From DATAAP01 sp041690495 (GTDB taxonomy: Bacteria > Pseudomonadota > Alphaproteobacteria > CACIAM-22H2): 64,000 nucleotides of DNA. Position numbers and translations under genes: made by a program. Position 1 is the first letter of the stretch, and each line of letters starts with the position of its first letter. Below the pieces are notes generated by a model. The model was not told the origin of the DNA and did not search any database. It saw only the letters and a list, made by a program, of their open reading frames with translations. The stretch covers positions 124,001 to 188,000 of the forward strand of contig JAWLHE010000006.1 of assembly GCA_041690495.1 (NCBI GenBank). The letters are read 5' to 3'. Below are positions 55,747-64,000 of the stretch, piece by piece.

Positions 55747-57585
55747 ATGAAGTCTTCAAAGCGTCCTGCGTCGTCACGTCTGACGGCATACGCCGCGGCC
55801 CTTGGCTGCGTCGGTCTTCTCTCGACGATCGGCGTCGCCGCAGGCGATCGCCTCTACACCGGCGCCGAACCGGCGCTCGCCGCCACGAATGTGGAGGACG
55901 CGCTCGCCAATCCGCCGATCTGCCACACGCCGGGCGGTGCCATGGGCGTCGTCCGGCTGGCCCAGAGCGAGGTATCGCCGATGGGCCGGCAAACGCAGGA
56001 CCCGGTTGCCGAGTTCGAGAACGGCGAGCCGCCGCTGTGGGATAATCTCGGCACGCTCAGCTATCCGATCACCACGTCGAACCCGATGGCGCAGAAATAT
56101 TTCGACCAGGGTCTGCGCCTCGCCTACGGCTTCAATCACGCCGAGGCGCGACGCGCCTTCCGCAAGGCGCAGAAGCTCGACCCCGATTGCGCCATGTGCT
56201 TCTGGGGCGAGGCGCTGGTGCTCGGCCCGCATGTCAACATGGGCATGGTCGAGGAAGCTGTCGCCCCGGCCTTCGCCGCCGTCACGAAAGCGAAAGCGCT
56301 CGCCGCCAAGGCGAGCCCGCGCGAGCGGGCGCTGATCACGGCGCTCACCGCGCGCTACACCAACGATCCCAAGGCGGACCGCGTGCCGCTCGACAAGGCC
56401 TATGCCGAAGCGATGGCCGAGGTCGCGGCGCAATTCCCCGACGACAGCGAGATCAATACGCTCTACGCCGAGGCCGTCATGGATCTCAGCCCGTGGGACT
56501 ATTGGGAACCGGGCGGCGTCGAGCCGCACCCGCACAGCGCGCCTGTTGTGCCGACGCTCGAGCGCGTGCTCGCGCGCAACCCCGATCACCCCGGCGCGAT
56601 CCACCTTTATATACATGCCGTCGAGGCGTCGAACCGGCCGGAGCGCGCCGAAGCCTATGCCGACCGCCTGCGCGGCGCGATGCCGGGTGCAGGCCACATG
56701 GTCCACATGCCGAGCCACATCTATTACCGCGTCGGCCGCTATGCCGACGCGCTCGCCGTGAACGTCGATGCGGTTGCCGCCGACGAGACCTATCTCAAGG
56801 AGACCGGAGCGCCTCCCGGGGTCTATCGCCTGGGCTACTACCCGCACAACGTCCACTTCGTGATCGCGACGGCGCAGATGTCCGGCGACGGGCCGACCGT
56901 AATCGGGGCCGCGGAGAAGCTGCAGGGCCTGATCCCGGCCGAAGCGGCGCGGGCCGTCGCCTTCGTGCAGCCGATCAAGGCAGCACCGTATTTCGCGCAC
57001 GCGCAGTTCAGCCGGCCGGAAGCCGTCCTTGCCATGGCGGCACCGGAGGAAGGGCTGCCTTACGTGAAGGCGATCTGGCATTACGCGCGCGGGCTGGCCT
57101 CGGTCGCACAGGGCGATCAGGCCGGCGCCAAGGCGGAATCGGACGCCATCGCGGCGATCGACCGTACCGCGGATTTCTCGGCGCTGAAAACCGCCGGGAT
57201 TCCCGCGAACGACGTGATGAAGATCGCGTGGCACGTGCTGCAGGGCCGCATGATGCAGGCGCGGAACGACTTCGACGGGGCGATCGACAATTTCCGCAAG
57301 GCGGCGGAGCTGCAGGATACCCTGCCCTACATGGAGCCGCCCTTCTGGTATTACCCGGTGCGGCAGTCGCTCGGTGCTGCCCTCGTCCAGGCCAAGCGCT
57401 ATGACGAAGCGGCCGAGCAGTTCCGCCTGAGCCTGATGCGCGCACCGAACAACGCGTGGTCCTATTACGGGCTGACGGAGCTGCACAAGGCGCGCGGCGA
57501 TTCGGTGGCGCTCGCCCGCGCCGAGGAGCTGCTCGACATGACCTGGACCGGCGACCGCAGCTTGCTCAAGCTGTCGAGCCTCTAG
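55747..57585 (+). CDS. Secreted TPR-like protein of unknown function
   Basis: A 612-residue protein with a putative signal sequence or N-terminal anchor (about 10-33). TPR-like helices include the motif FDQGLRLAYGFNHAEARRAFRKAQKLDPDCAMCFWGEALVLGP (about 119-160), which matches a family of exported bacterial proteins near that consensus, and HAVEASNRPERA plus HMPSHIYYRVGRYADAL. Conserved His and Cys residues (CAMCFWGEA, HPHSAP, HMPSHIYYR) may bind a cofactor or metal. A perfect Crp site lies upstream, so expression is probably controlled by cAMP. It ends before a long bidirectional hairpin. Substrate or partner unknown. Confidence 0.75.
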   Translation: MKSSKRPASSRLTAYAAALGCVGLLSTIGVAAGDRLYTGAEPALAATNVEDALANPPICHTPGGAMGVVRLAQSEVSPMGRQTQDPVAEFENGEPPLWDNLGTLSYPITTSNPMAQKYFDQGLRLAYGFNHAEARRAFRKAQKLDPDCAMCFWGEALVLGPHVNMGMVEEAVAPAFAAVTKAKALAAKASPRERALITALTARYTNDPKADRVPLDKAYAEAMAEVAAQFPDDSEINTLYAEAVMDLSPWDYWEPGGVEPHPHSAPVVPTLERVLARNPDHPGAIHLYIHAVEASNRPERAEAYADRLRGAMPGAGHMVHMPSHIYYRVGRYADALAVNVDAVAADETYLKETGAPPGVYRLGYYPHNVHFVIATAQMSGDGPTVIGAAEKLQGLIPAEAARAVAFVQPIKAAPYFAHAQFSRPEAVLAMAAPEEGLPYVKAIWHYARGLASVAQGDQAGAKAESDAIAAIDRTADFSALKTAGIPANDVMKIAWHVLQGRMMQARNDFDGAIDNFRKAAELQDTLPYMEPPFWYYPVRQSLGAALVQAKRYDEAAEQFRLSLMRAPNNAWSYYGLTELHKARGDSVALARAEELLDMTWTGDRSLLKLSSL

Positions 57586-57623
57586 TCGGCTGGATCGCGC
57601 CGGGATCGGCCCCGGCGCGAGAG

Positions 57624-57670
57624 CGAAAGCCGTGTAGGGCGGGTCTCAGACCCGCCCTACACGGCTTTCG
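57624..57670. terminator. 47-base perfect hairpin between convergent genes
   Basis: Two exact 23-base arms around one central C, with arm ends CGAAAGCC and GGCTTTCG. It lies between the TPR gene stop (57585) and the Crp-family stop (57675), which converge, so a bidirectional terminator is likely. The T-runs are short. It also resembles dispersed extragenic palindromes. Confidence 0.7.
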
Positions 57671-57674
57671 TGAC

Positions 57675-58394
57675 TTACGGATTCTGCAGCGCCGTAAGGC
57701 GCTTCGAGTTGGCGATGGTGATGCGGCCGCGGTCGAAGCGCAGCACGCCTTCGCGCGACCAGATCTTGAGCTGCTTGTTGACGGCCTCGCGCGTCACGCC
57801 GAGCATCTGCGCCAGCTCCGTCTGCGACAGCCGCATGTCGATGGTGATCTCCTGCTCCTCATGGCGCCCGTGCGCCACCGACAGCGCACATAGCTTGCGC
57901 GCAAGCCGGGCGCCCAGATTCATGAAGGCATGCTCGCCCAGCCGCTCGGTGTTGGCGCGCAGCCGCTCGCACAAAAGCTCGATGACGTGCCGCGCGAGAC
58001 GGCCTTCGCGCTCGATCAGCTGGACGAACTGTGCGCGTTCGATCACCAGGAGAACGCTGTCCTCGGCGGCGTGCGCATCGGCCGTGCGCGGCAGCCCGTC
58101 GAGCAGGGCGATCTCGCCGAAGATGTCGCCAGGCTCCATCAGCCCGAGAATCAGCTCCTTGCCCTGCTCGCCCGCCAGGCTGATGCGGATCAGGCCTTCG
58201 ATCACACCGTAGAGCGCGTCGCCGTCGTCGCCCTGCTGGAACAGCATGGCACCCTTGTGGATGCGCCGCGTGCGGCTCAATTGCACCACCTCGCGCAACA
58301 GGCCCGGTTCGATGCCGTTGAAAATGACGCTGCCGCGGATCAGCCGCTCCTTGTCGCTCGCCGCGATCTCTGGCGGCGAATTGATCTTTTGCAT
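57675..58394 (-). CDS. Crp/Fnr family transcriptional regulator
   Basis: A 239-residue regulator. The cyclic-nucleotide domain (about 20-140) keeps the phosphate-binding cassette FGEIALLDGLPRTADAHA with the Glu, Arg and Thr used by cAMP-binding CRPs. The helix-turn-helix (about 180-215) is LSQTELAQMLGVTREAVNKQLKIW; its recognition helix has Arg-Glu and Lys in place of the CRP Arg-Glu-Arg set, consistent with TGTGA half-sites. The start at 58394 leaves a perfect TGTGA-N6-TCACA site 40 bases upstream; the longer in-frame start would run through it. Probably autoregulated. Confidence 0.9.
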   Translation of the reverse strand: MQKINSPPEIAASDKERLIRGSVIFNGIEPGLLREVVQLSRTRRIHKGAMLFQQGDDGDALYGVIEGLIRISLAGEQGKELILGLMEPGDIFGEIALLDGLPRTADAHAAEDSVLLVIERAQFVQLIEREGRLARHVIELLCERLRANTERLGEHAFMNLGARLARKLCALSVAHGRHEEQEITIDMRLSQTELAQMLGVTREAVNKQLKIWSREGVLRFDRGRITIANSKRLTALQNP

Positions 58395-58433
58395 GGCTGC
58401 GTGCCTTTTCTCTCCCGCCGGCCGGCGGCTGCC

Positions 58434-58449
58434 TGTGAACGCATTCACA
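58434..58449. promoter_or_regulatory. Crp-type binding site between divergent crp and acetyltransferase genes
   Basis: TGTGA-ACGCAT-TCACA, perfect consensus, 40 bases before the crp-family start and 54 before the acetyltransferase GTG. It suits autoregulation and control of the divergent gene. Confidence 0.8.
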
Positions 58450-58502
58450 GCAGGCGGCCTTGGCCGCTTCTAAAACCGGTCCCTCCTACCGAAGGAAGCC
58501 CT

Positions 58503-58991
58503 GTGGCGCAAGACTACGACATTCGGCTGGCCGTGCCGAGCGAGATGGATGCGATCCTGTCGTTCCAGCGGGCCGCCATCGCCGGTGTGCCGGAGGCATT
58601 CTACACCACCGCCGCGCGCGAGGCCTGGATGCGCACGCCGGCGACGGGACTGGCGGACCTGATCGCCGAGGGCCGGTACTATGTCGCTGCAAATGAAGGG
58701 ATCCTCGTCGCCGGAGGCGGCTGGCAGCCGTGCGCAAGCGAGCCCGGCGCGGCCTCGATCCGCGGCGTGTTCGTGCATCCGCACTGCAAAACGTGCGGTA
58801 TCGGCGCCCGGATCTTACGTACCGCGGAAGCCGCGGCAGCGGCCGCAGGATTCGCGCGCAACCTGGTGCCATCTGCGCTGAACGCCACCGGCTTCTACGA
58901 GAAGCTCGGCTATCATGTCATCGGGCCGGACGGCTTCGAGATCGAAGGCGTGCGTATCGACTACTGCAAGATGTGGAAAAGCGTGGCATAG
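58503..58991 (+). CDS. GNAT family N-acetyltransferase (GTG start)
   Basis: A 162-residue GNAT protein: YDIRLAVPSEMDAILSFQRAAI start, IRGVFVHPHCKTCGIGARILRTAE with the acetyl-CoA loop, and LNATGFYEKLGYHVIGP at the end. The acetyl-CoA loop reads C-K-T-C-G-I-G-A instead of R-x-x-G-x-G-A, a notable variation with two Cys. The GTG at 58503 has AAGGAAG six bases before it. It is likely controlled by the Crp site in the shared promoter region. Confidence 0.82.
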   Translation: MAQDYDIRLAVPSEMDAILSFQRAAIAGVPEAFYTTAAREAWMRTPATGLADLIAEGRYYVAANEGILVAGGGWQPCASEPGAASIRGVFVHPHCKTCGIGARILRTAEAAAAAAGFARNLVPSALNATGFYEKLGYHVIGPDGFEIEGVRIDYCKMWKSVA

Positions 58992-59657
58992 ATGACGCTG
59001 ACGGCAGGGATTTCCGGGATGCAAGACACGAACCTCAGCGCGAACCGGCTCCGGCGCATGGCGCTGCTCGCGATCGCGCTGTGCATCGCGCCGCGGCCCT
59101 CGGTCGCGGCCGAGACCGACTGCATCGCCGCGCGCGTGGTCGGCGCCGCCACGATCACACGAGGCGCTGCAACGATGCCTGTGCGCCCTGGCCTGGCGCT
59201 GACGCAAGGCGACCGGCTTGCGACCGAAGCCGACTCGCGCGTGGAGATCACCTGCGCGGACGGATCGAATGTGGTCATCGGCGATCGCACGACCGTGCGG
59301 CTTTCCATTTTCCTTACAGGCGGCACGCAGCCGCGCAACGCGGTGCTGGAGCTGGCCGAAGGGATCCTGCGCACCGTGCTGCCAAACGGGCACCGCTGGG
59401 AGCGGTTCGACATCGTGACGCGCACGGCGGTCGCCTCGGTGCGCTCGACGACATGGATCGTCGACGCGAAACCCGGCACGACCGGGGTGTTCGTCGAGGC
59501 GGGCGGCGTGCTGGTATCGAGCCGCGCCGATCAGGCGCAGGTCTTTCTGCAGCCGGGCTTCGGCGTTGACGTCGGGACACAGCCGCAGCCGCTTGAAATC
59601 AAGGCATGGGGTGCGGCGCGCGTGAATGACGTGCGGGCGCGCACGCGCCTGCCCTAG
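58992..59657 (+). CDS. FecR-domain periplasmic protein
   Basis: A 221-residue exported protein with a hydrophobic signal segment (about 22-40). The FecR domain then runs with VVGAATITRGAATMPVRPGLALTQGDRLATEADSRVEITCADGS, followed by VRTA-type IVTRTAVASVRSTTWIVDA, the typical pattern of these beta-rich periplasmic sensors. The next gene is a CHASE2-adenylate cyclase whose ATG is 16 bases after this stop. FecR-CHASE2 cyclase pairs are common, so the protein probably relays an envelope signal to the cyclase. The start could be one of three nearby ATG codons. Confidence 0.85.
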   Translation: MTLTAGISGMQDTNLSANRLRRMALLAIALCIAPRPSVAAETDCIAARVVGAATITRGAATMPVRPGLALTQGDRLATEADSRVEITCADGSNVVIGDRTTVRLSIFLTGGTQPRNAVLELAEGILRTVLPNGHRWERFDIVTRTAVASVRSTTWIVDAKPGTTGVFVEAGGVLVSSRADQAQVFLQPGFGVDVGTQPQPLEIKAWGAARVNDVRARTRLP

Positions 59658-59673
59658 TCCGGGACAGGCCGCC

Positions 59674-61656
59674 ATGGACCGGCTGCGCGGGACGCTGGCC
59701 TCGCGCTGGTGGCGTGCCGCGGTGGCGGCGATGTTCACGGCGCTCGTCGTCTCAGGCTATGTCATCGGACGCGACGCGCCGCTGGCCAGCGTCATCGAGG
59801 GCCAGGCGCTGGCATGGCGCTTCCTGGCGCGCGGACCGGCGCCGGCCCCCACCAATGTCGCGATCATCGCCATCGACGATCGCACGATCGCCGCGCTGAA
59901 GCGCTGGCCACTGCCGCGACGTGTCCTCGCCGCCGCGATCGAGAAGCTCACCCGCCATCGCGCCGCCGCGATCGGCATCGATCTGATGTTTATCGAACGC
60001 GAGCAGCCCTCCGACGGCATCGGCCTCAGCGTCGGCGACCTTGCACTGCACGACGCGCTGCGCGCAGCCCCGGATGCTGTGATCGCGGTCGCGTTCACCT
60101 TCGGACCGGATCGGGCGATCAGCGCCGCCGATCTCCCGGCATTGCGCGAGGGCGCCTTCCGCATCGTTCACCGGACGCAGCCGGGACAGTCGCGCGGATT
60201 GCTCGAGGCGGCCGATGCGCTCCTGCCGATCGAGCCGCTGCGCGACGTCGCCGGCCTCGGCCATGTCAACGTGCCGGTCGATCACGACGGCACGCTGCGA
60301 CATCTCTATCCGGCGATCGCCATCGACGGTCATCTTGTGCCCGCCCTGCCGGTCGAACTCGCGCGCCGGCTCATGGGCCTGAAGCAGGACGACGTCGCCG
60401 TGTTGCTCGGTCGCGGCTTGGCCTTCGGCGGCCGCCATATCGCGACGGACCCGACCCTGCGGCTGCCGCTCGCCTATTACGGCCCGGCGGGAACGATCGA
60501 GACCTATTCGATGCTCGACCTGCTCGAGGATCGCATCCCGCCCGGCCGCCTCGCCGGCCGCGCGGTACTGATCGGCCCGACGGCGATCGGGGTCGGCGAC
60601 ACCTTCGTCTCCCCGTACAGTCGCGCACTGCCCGGCGTCGAGGTGCTCGCGACCGCCGTCGCCAACATCGTCAACGGCCACATACTCGACCACAGCACGC
60701 GCACCATGCTGTGGGACATCGTGGCGATAATCGGCCTCGCAGCACTTGCCTTCGCGGCGGCGCATCTACCCTCGACCCCTGCGGCCGTCGCGGCAACTAT
60801 TGCCGTCATCGCCGCCTGGATTGCCGTCACGCAGATCGCATTCAGCCATGCGTCGTTGTGGCTGAGTCTGGTGTTTCCGGTCGCTGCCGCCGTCCTGAAC
60901 GCCGGTGCGGTCGCCGTCAGCCGCTTTGCCGGCGAGCGCCGGCTCCGGCGCGACATGGAGCGCCAGCGCGGCAATCTCGCCCGCTACCATTCGCCGCTCG
61001 TCGCCGACCTTCTGGCGCGCGGCGAGACCGGCGATTTCGCCGAGCGCGAGCAGTTCGCGGCAATCCTGTTCGTCGATCTCGCCGGCTTCACCCATCGCAG
61101 CGAGCACATGACCCCGGCCGACACCGCCCGGTTCCTGCGCAATTTCCACTTCCGCATCGAGCGCGCGGTGCTCGCCCATCGCGGGGTGCTCGAGCAGTTC
61201 ACCGGCGACGGCGCGATGGTGATCTTCGGTATTCCGGCGCCGGACGCCAACGACGCGGCCGCAGCGCTCGATTGCGCCTTGGCGCTGATCCGCGACATCG
61301 GCCAATGGAGCGCGGAACTCAATGCCGCCGGCGATGCGCCACTGCGCGCGGGCATCGGAATCCACTATGGGCCGGTCGTCATTACGCGCCTGGGCGGCGC
61401 CAGGCAGATGCACCTGACCGCGACCGGCGACACGGTCAATGTGGCAAGCCGTCTCGAGGCGCTGACGCGCATCCTTGATGCCGCGATCGTCATATCCGAT
61501 GCCGTCGTGGGCGCGATCCGCGCGGTCGGGCGCGAGGATCTGCTGGACGCGTTCAGCGAGCTGGCGCCGCAGGCGATCCGCGGCCGCGACGAGAAGATCG
61601 GCATCTGGATACGGCCGAGCACCCGGCCGCCGGCGATCACCGCAACGGCCCGCTAA
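59674..61656 (+). CDS. CHASE2-adenylate/guanylate cyclase
   Basis: A 660-residue membrane protein. An N-terminal helix (about 14-32) leads to the periplasmic CHASE2 domain (about 40-345), with NVAIIAIDDRTIAAL and DLMFIEREQPSD-type motifs and VLIGPTAIGVGDTFVSPYS near its end. Three helices follow (about 350-420), then a class III cyclase (about 460-640): metal Asp in LFVDLAGFTHRSE and FTGDGAMVIFG, Asn/Arg in GDTVNVASRLE. It should make cAMP inside the cell in response to an envelope signal, probably with the FecR protein upstream. The Crp-family regulator nearby is a natural receiver. Confidence 0.92.
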   Translation: MDRLRGTLASRWWRAAVAAMFTALVVSGYVIGRDAPLASVIEGQALAWRFLARGPAPAPTNVAIIAIDDRTIAALKRWPLPRRVLAAAIEKLTRHRAAAIGIDLMFIEREQPSDGIGLSVGDLALHDALRAAPDAVIAVAFTFGPDRAISAADLPALREGAFRIVHRTQPGQSRGLLEAADALLPIEPLRDVAGLGHVNVPVDHDGTLRHLYPAIAIDGHLVPALPVELARRLMGLKQDDVAVLLGRGLAFGGRHIATDPTLRLPLAYYGPAGTIETYSMLDLLEDRIPPGRLAGRAVLIGPTAIGVGDTFVSPYSRALPGVEVLATAVANIVNGHILDHSTRTMLWDIVAIIGLAALAFAAAHLPSTPAAVAATIAVIAAWIAVTQIAFSHASLWLSLVFPVAAAVLNAGAVAVSRFAGERRLRRDMERQRGNLARYHSPLVADLLARGETGDFAEREQFAAILFVDLAGFTHRSEHMTPADTARFLRNFHFRIERAVLAHRGVLEQFTGDGAMVIFGIPAPDANDAAAALDCALALIRDIGQWSAELNAAGDAPLRAGIGIHYGPVVITRLGGARQMHLTATGDTVNVASRLEALTRILDAAIVISDAVVGAIRAVGREDLLDAFSELAPQAIRGRDEKIGIWIRPSTRPPAITATAR

Positions 61657-61939
61657 TATGCCGCGGCACCGTCGTATTAAGCCTAATCGGCGGAGGAACC
61701 GGGCCGGTTGCCGCAGTATTAGAATCGCATCGCAAAGCGTCGCGTCGCAGGCCCGGGTGTCGGCCGTGTTTACAAGCTGCCGACGGAATTTACGCCCCTG
61801 TCGCGGTCGACTTGGACCAAGTCGTTGATCTTGCGATGCATGCGGTTAGGCATTCGACTTGCATTTGAATTGTATCAAGCGGTTTGCGTGCTGCGTCGGC
61901 AGGCCGCGCGGTAACGTTAATGCGAACGGCCCAAAAACC

Positions 61940-62170
61940 ATGCGTGCTGCTATGACTGAAACCCGACTTGTTGGAAACTCGGAAATCTGGCGCGCCGCGC
62001 GCGCCCTGATCCTGCAGCATGGCCAGGACGCGCCGACCCGCGCCGCGCGTCTTGCCGACGAGATGAAGACCGCCGGCGATACCGATGGCTTCCGCGCCTG
62101 GATCCGGGTGATGCAGGCGGCGACCGAGATGCTGCGCAAAGAGCGCGAACCAGGCGAGCTGGTGCACTAG
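61940..62170 (+). CDS. Small helical protein, DUF6961-like
   Basis: A 76-residue protein: SEIWRAARALILQHGQDAPTRAARLADEMKTAGDTDGFRAWIRVMQAATEML, three short helices resembling the small alphaproteobacterial DUF6961 group, as far as I recall. Two starts are possible (61940 and 61952). It lies just upstream of RNase P RNA. Function unknown. Confidence 0.6.
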   Translation: MRAAMTETRLVGNSEIWRAARALILQHGQDAPTRAARLADEMKTAGDTDGFRAWIRVMQAATEMLRKEREPGELVH

Positions 62171-62218
62171 CAGCATCGCGCGATTGACTCGGGGCCTCCG
62201 CCCGCTTACCTAATCCTT

Positions 62219-62614
<396 letters not shown>

Positions 62615-62823
62615 CGTTCTGCGATTTCGGCCTAATCCCAAAGCGTATCAGTAGCTTGGCAGGAGAAACAGGGTCGGACCGTGACGGAACATACACCGAA
62701 CGAAATCCTGCGTTGCAAAGAGATTCAAGGTGTTTGGCAGGAGCCGGACCGGCCATGTGGATAACCGGGTTTGGTTAACGCCGCTTAACTCGCGGACACG
62801 ACACGATTTTTCGCATTTTCCCG

Positions 62824-62864
62824 TTGACGCCCATAATCACCCATGATATCCCATTTTATCCCAC
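62824..62864. promoter_or_regulatory. MraZ box: four TGGGN repeats over the mraZ promoter region
   Basis: On the minus strand four TGGGN units occur at an exact 10-base period (TGGGATAAAA, TGGGATATCA, TGGGTGATTA, TGGGC), filling 62829-62863. MraZ binds such repeats and represses its own operon. A TTGACG (-35-like) box begins at 62824 on the plus strand, so the repeats cover the likely promoter. No strong -10 was found. Confidence 0.85.
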
Positions 62865-62972
62865 AGACACGCTATGCCGCATGTACGCCCGCTGGGGGAT
62901 GTTGCAACCGGGGATTCCCCGACCAGCTTCAGGGGCTTAGCGGCTCAAGGGGGCGTGAGGCACGGGGCTGGG

Positions 62973-63425
62973 ATGAAATCTTTCCTGTCCAGCCATACGT
63001 TCAAGGTAGACCGGAAGGGACGCGTTTCCGTCCCCGCCGAGTACCGTGTCACCCTCGCTGAGCTCAATTCAGACGGCTTTCTGGCATTTCCGTCCCTCAC
63101 CGATGCCGCCATCCGCGCGTGCGCCAGCAGCGCTCTCGAGCAGATCACCGCCGCCACCGACCCGCTCTCGGTCTTCGCGCCCACGCCCCTCTCCCATGCG
63201 TTGATTTCAGTGCCGGACATCATCCGGCTGAGCTTCGACGCCGAAGGCCGGGTCCTGCTGCCGCAAGCGCTGACCGAGCATGCCGGCATCACCGATGCCG
63301 CGACCTTCGCCGGCAGGCTCCACTATTTCGAGATCTGGCAGCCCGAGCGCTTTCGCGCGCATCAGGCCGAACTGCGCGAGAAGCTGCGCAACGGCGCCGC
63401 TGCGGCGCCGGGATTCGGCGCATGA
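62973..63425 (+). CDS. mraZ: MraZ transcriptional regulator
   Basis: A 150-residue protein with two SpoVT/AbrB-like MraZ half-domains. The first contains HTFKVDRKGRVSVPAEYR (about 8-25) and the second LSFDAEGRVLLPQALTEHAG (about 88-108). It forms a ring oligomer and represses the division and cell-wall cluster by binding the upstream box. The ATG at 62973 yields the standard N terminus MKSFLSSHTFKVD; the longer frame from 62874 would start next to the operator. Its stop overlaps rsmH (ATGA). Confidence 0.93.
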   Translation: MKSFLSSHTFKVDRKGRVSVPAEYRVTLAELNSDGFLAFPSLTDAAIRACASSALEQITAATDPLSVFAPTPLSHALISVPDIIRLSFDAEGRVLLPQALTEHAGITDAATFAGRLHYFEIWQPERFRAHQAELREKLRNGAAAAPGFGA

Positions 63426-64000
63426 AAGACAGGACCGCCATGGAAGCCGCCGACCGCCCCGCAGCCCACGTCCCGGTGATGCTGGCCGAAGTGCTGGCTG
63501 CGCTCGCGCCGCGCGACGGCGCAGTCTATGTCGACGGCACGTTCGGCGGCGGCGGCTACACCGAAGCCCTGCTCATGTCGGCGGACTGCAATGTGTGCGG
63601 GATCGACCGCGATCCCGCCGCGATCCGGGCCGGCTCGGCACTGACGACCCGCTTTCCAGGGCGACTTCAGCTCCTCAACGGCCGCTTCGGCGACATGGAG
63701 CGACTGTTGGCCGCGCGCGGTGTGACGCAAGTCGATGGCGTCGCTCTCGATCTTGGCGTTTCCTCCCCCCAGATCGACGAGCCCGCGCGCGGATTTTCTT
63801 TTCGACAGGACGGCCCGCTCGACATGCGCATGGGCGGCGAAGGCCCCAGCGCCGCCGACGTCGTCAACACGCTCGACGAGGCAGCCCTGGCCGACATCAT
63901 TTACCGCTACGGCGAGGAGCGGCATGCACGCCGCATCGCCCGCGCCATCGTCGCCGCACGCAAGGAAGCGCCGATAACCCGCACGCTCGCGCTCGCGGAG
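63422..64000 (+). CDS. rsmH: 16S rRNA (cytosine-1402-N4)-methyltransferase RsmH, 5' part
   Basis: The first 193 residues are inside the window. The SAM site is VYVDGTFGGGGYTEALL (about 36-52), with DGVALDLGVSSPQIDEPARGFSF and LDMRMG following, all diagnostic of RsmH (MraW). It methylates C1402 in the ribosomal decoding site. The usual dcw order mraZ-rsmH-ftsL-ftsI is expected past the edge. The start may be 63422, coupled to mraZ, or the ATG at 63440. Confidence 0.95.
   Translation, partial: MKDRTAMEAADRPAAHVPVMLAEVLAALAPRDGAVYVDGTFGGGGYTEALLMSADCNVCGIDRDPAAIRAGSALTTRFPGRLQLLNGRFGDMERLLAARGVTQVDGVALDLGVSSPQIDEPARGFSFRQDGPLDMRMGGEGPSAADVVNTLDEAALADIIYRYGEERHARRIARAIVAARKEAPITRTLALAE

Overview
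This window is a 64 kb piece of a GC-rich chromosome, most likely from an alphaproteobacterium of the Rhodospirillales or Hyphomicrobiales type. The indications are an rnpB-(small gene)-mraZ-rsmH order at the right end, a HisKA_2-type sensor kinase, many ABC and TRAP solute transporters, PEP-CTERM envelope proteins, and extragenic palindromes of a kind common in alphaproteobacteria. No tRNA, rRNA, CRISPR array, intact insertion sequence or prophage was seen. The first and last genes run off the window.

Left region (1-9.2 kb) is accessory. A partial P-loop ATPase is followed by a two-gene island (960-5651) with visibly lower GC than its surroundings. The island holds a stand-alone HsdR-N-like PD-(D/E)XK nuclease and a 1229-residue SNF2 helicase. 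The helicase carries an array of about sixteen 15-residue repeats near its C terminus. This is the best candidate for an undescribed (probably defence) system here. It is followed by small metabolic genes, a small membrane-protein gene with a 19-bp tandem duplication that shifts its frame, a decayed PEP-CTERM gene and an intact PEP-CTERM gene behind a sigma-54-like promoter.

9-19 kb holds envelope and stress genes: a YetF-like protein, periplasmic Cu,Zn superoxide dismutase, a PerM/AI-2E permease, a DUF2254 protein, microproteins of 44 and 31 residues, two more PEP-CTERM proteins (one with the same sigma-54-like element), a glutathione transferase and a Cache-HisKA_2 sensor kinase. 19-30 kb is mostly minus strand: an isolated lpxD with a DUF2188 gene, a Liv-type ABC transporter with a fused LivM-LivG protein, a two-domain extradiol-dioxygenase-like protein, AzlCD, a membrane class III nucleotide cyclase, an APC permease and an exported methyltransferase.

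31-44 kb contains an OsmC-like/PEP-mutase-family pair, a DMT exporter, and a set that looks like a D-glutamate/5-oxoproline utilisation locus: a fused 5-oxoprolinase-type hydrolase, a divergent LysR regulator, a DUF1445 protein (family of D-glutamate cyclase), and a DctP-DctQ-DctM TRAP transporter. DUF2848 and DUF4286-like genes follow. 44-52 kb holds a peptide-type ABC transporter with a fused DppD-DppF ATPase and a tartrate/D-malate dehydrogenase. 52-56 kb has Uup, an EamA permease and an AmpD-type amidase.

55.6-61.7 kb looks like a cAMP signalling module: a Crp-family regulator, a CHASE2-adenylate cyclase with a FecR partner, a secreted TPR-like protein, and two perfect TGTGA-N6-TCACA sites, one upstream of the TPR-like gene and one between crp and a divergent acetyltransferase. 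The right end carries RNase P RNA and the start of the division/cell-wall cluster (mraZ, rsmH), with a four-repeat MraZ box over the mraZ promoter region.
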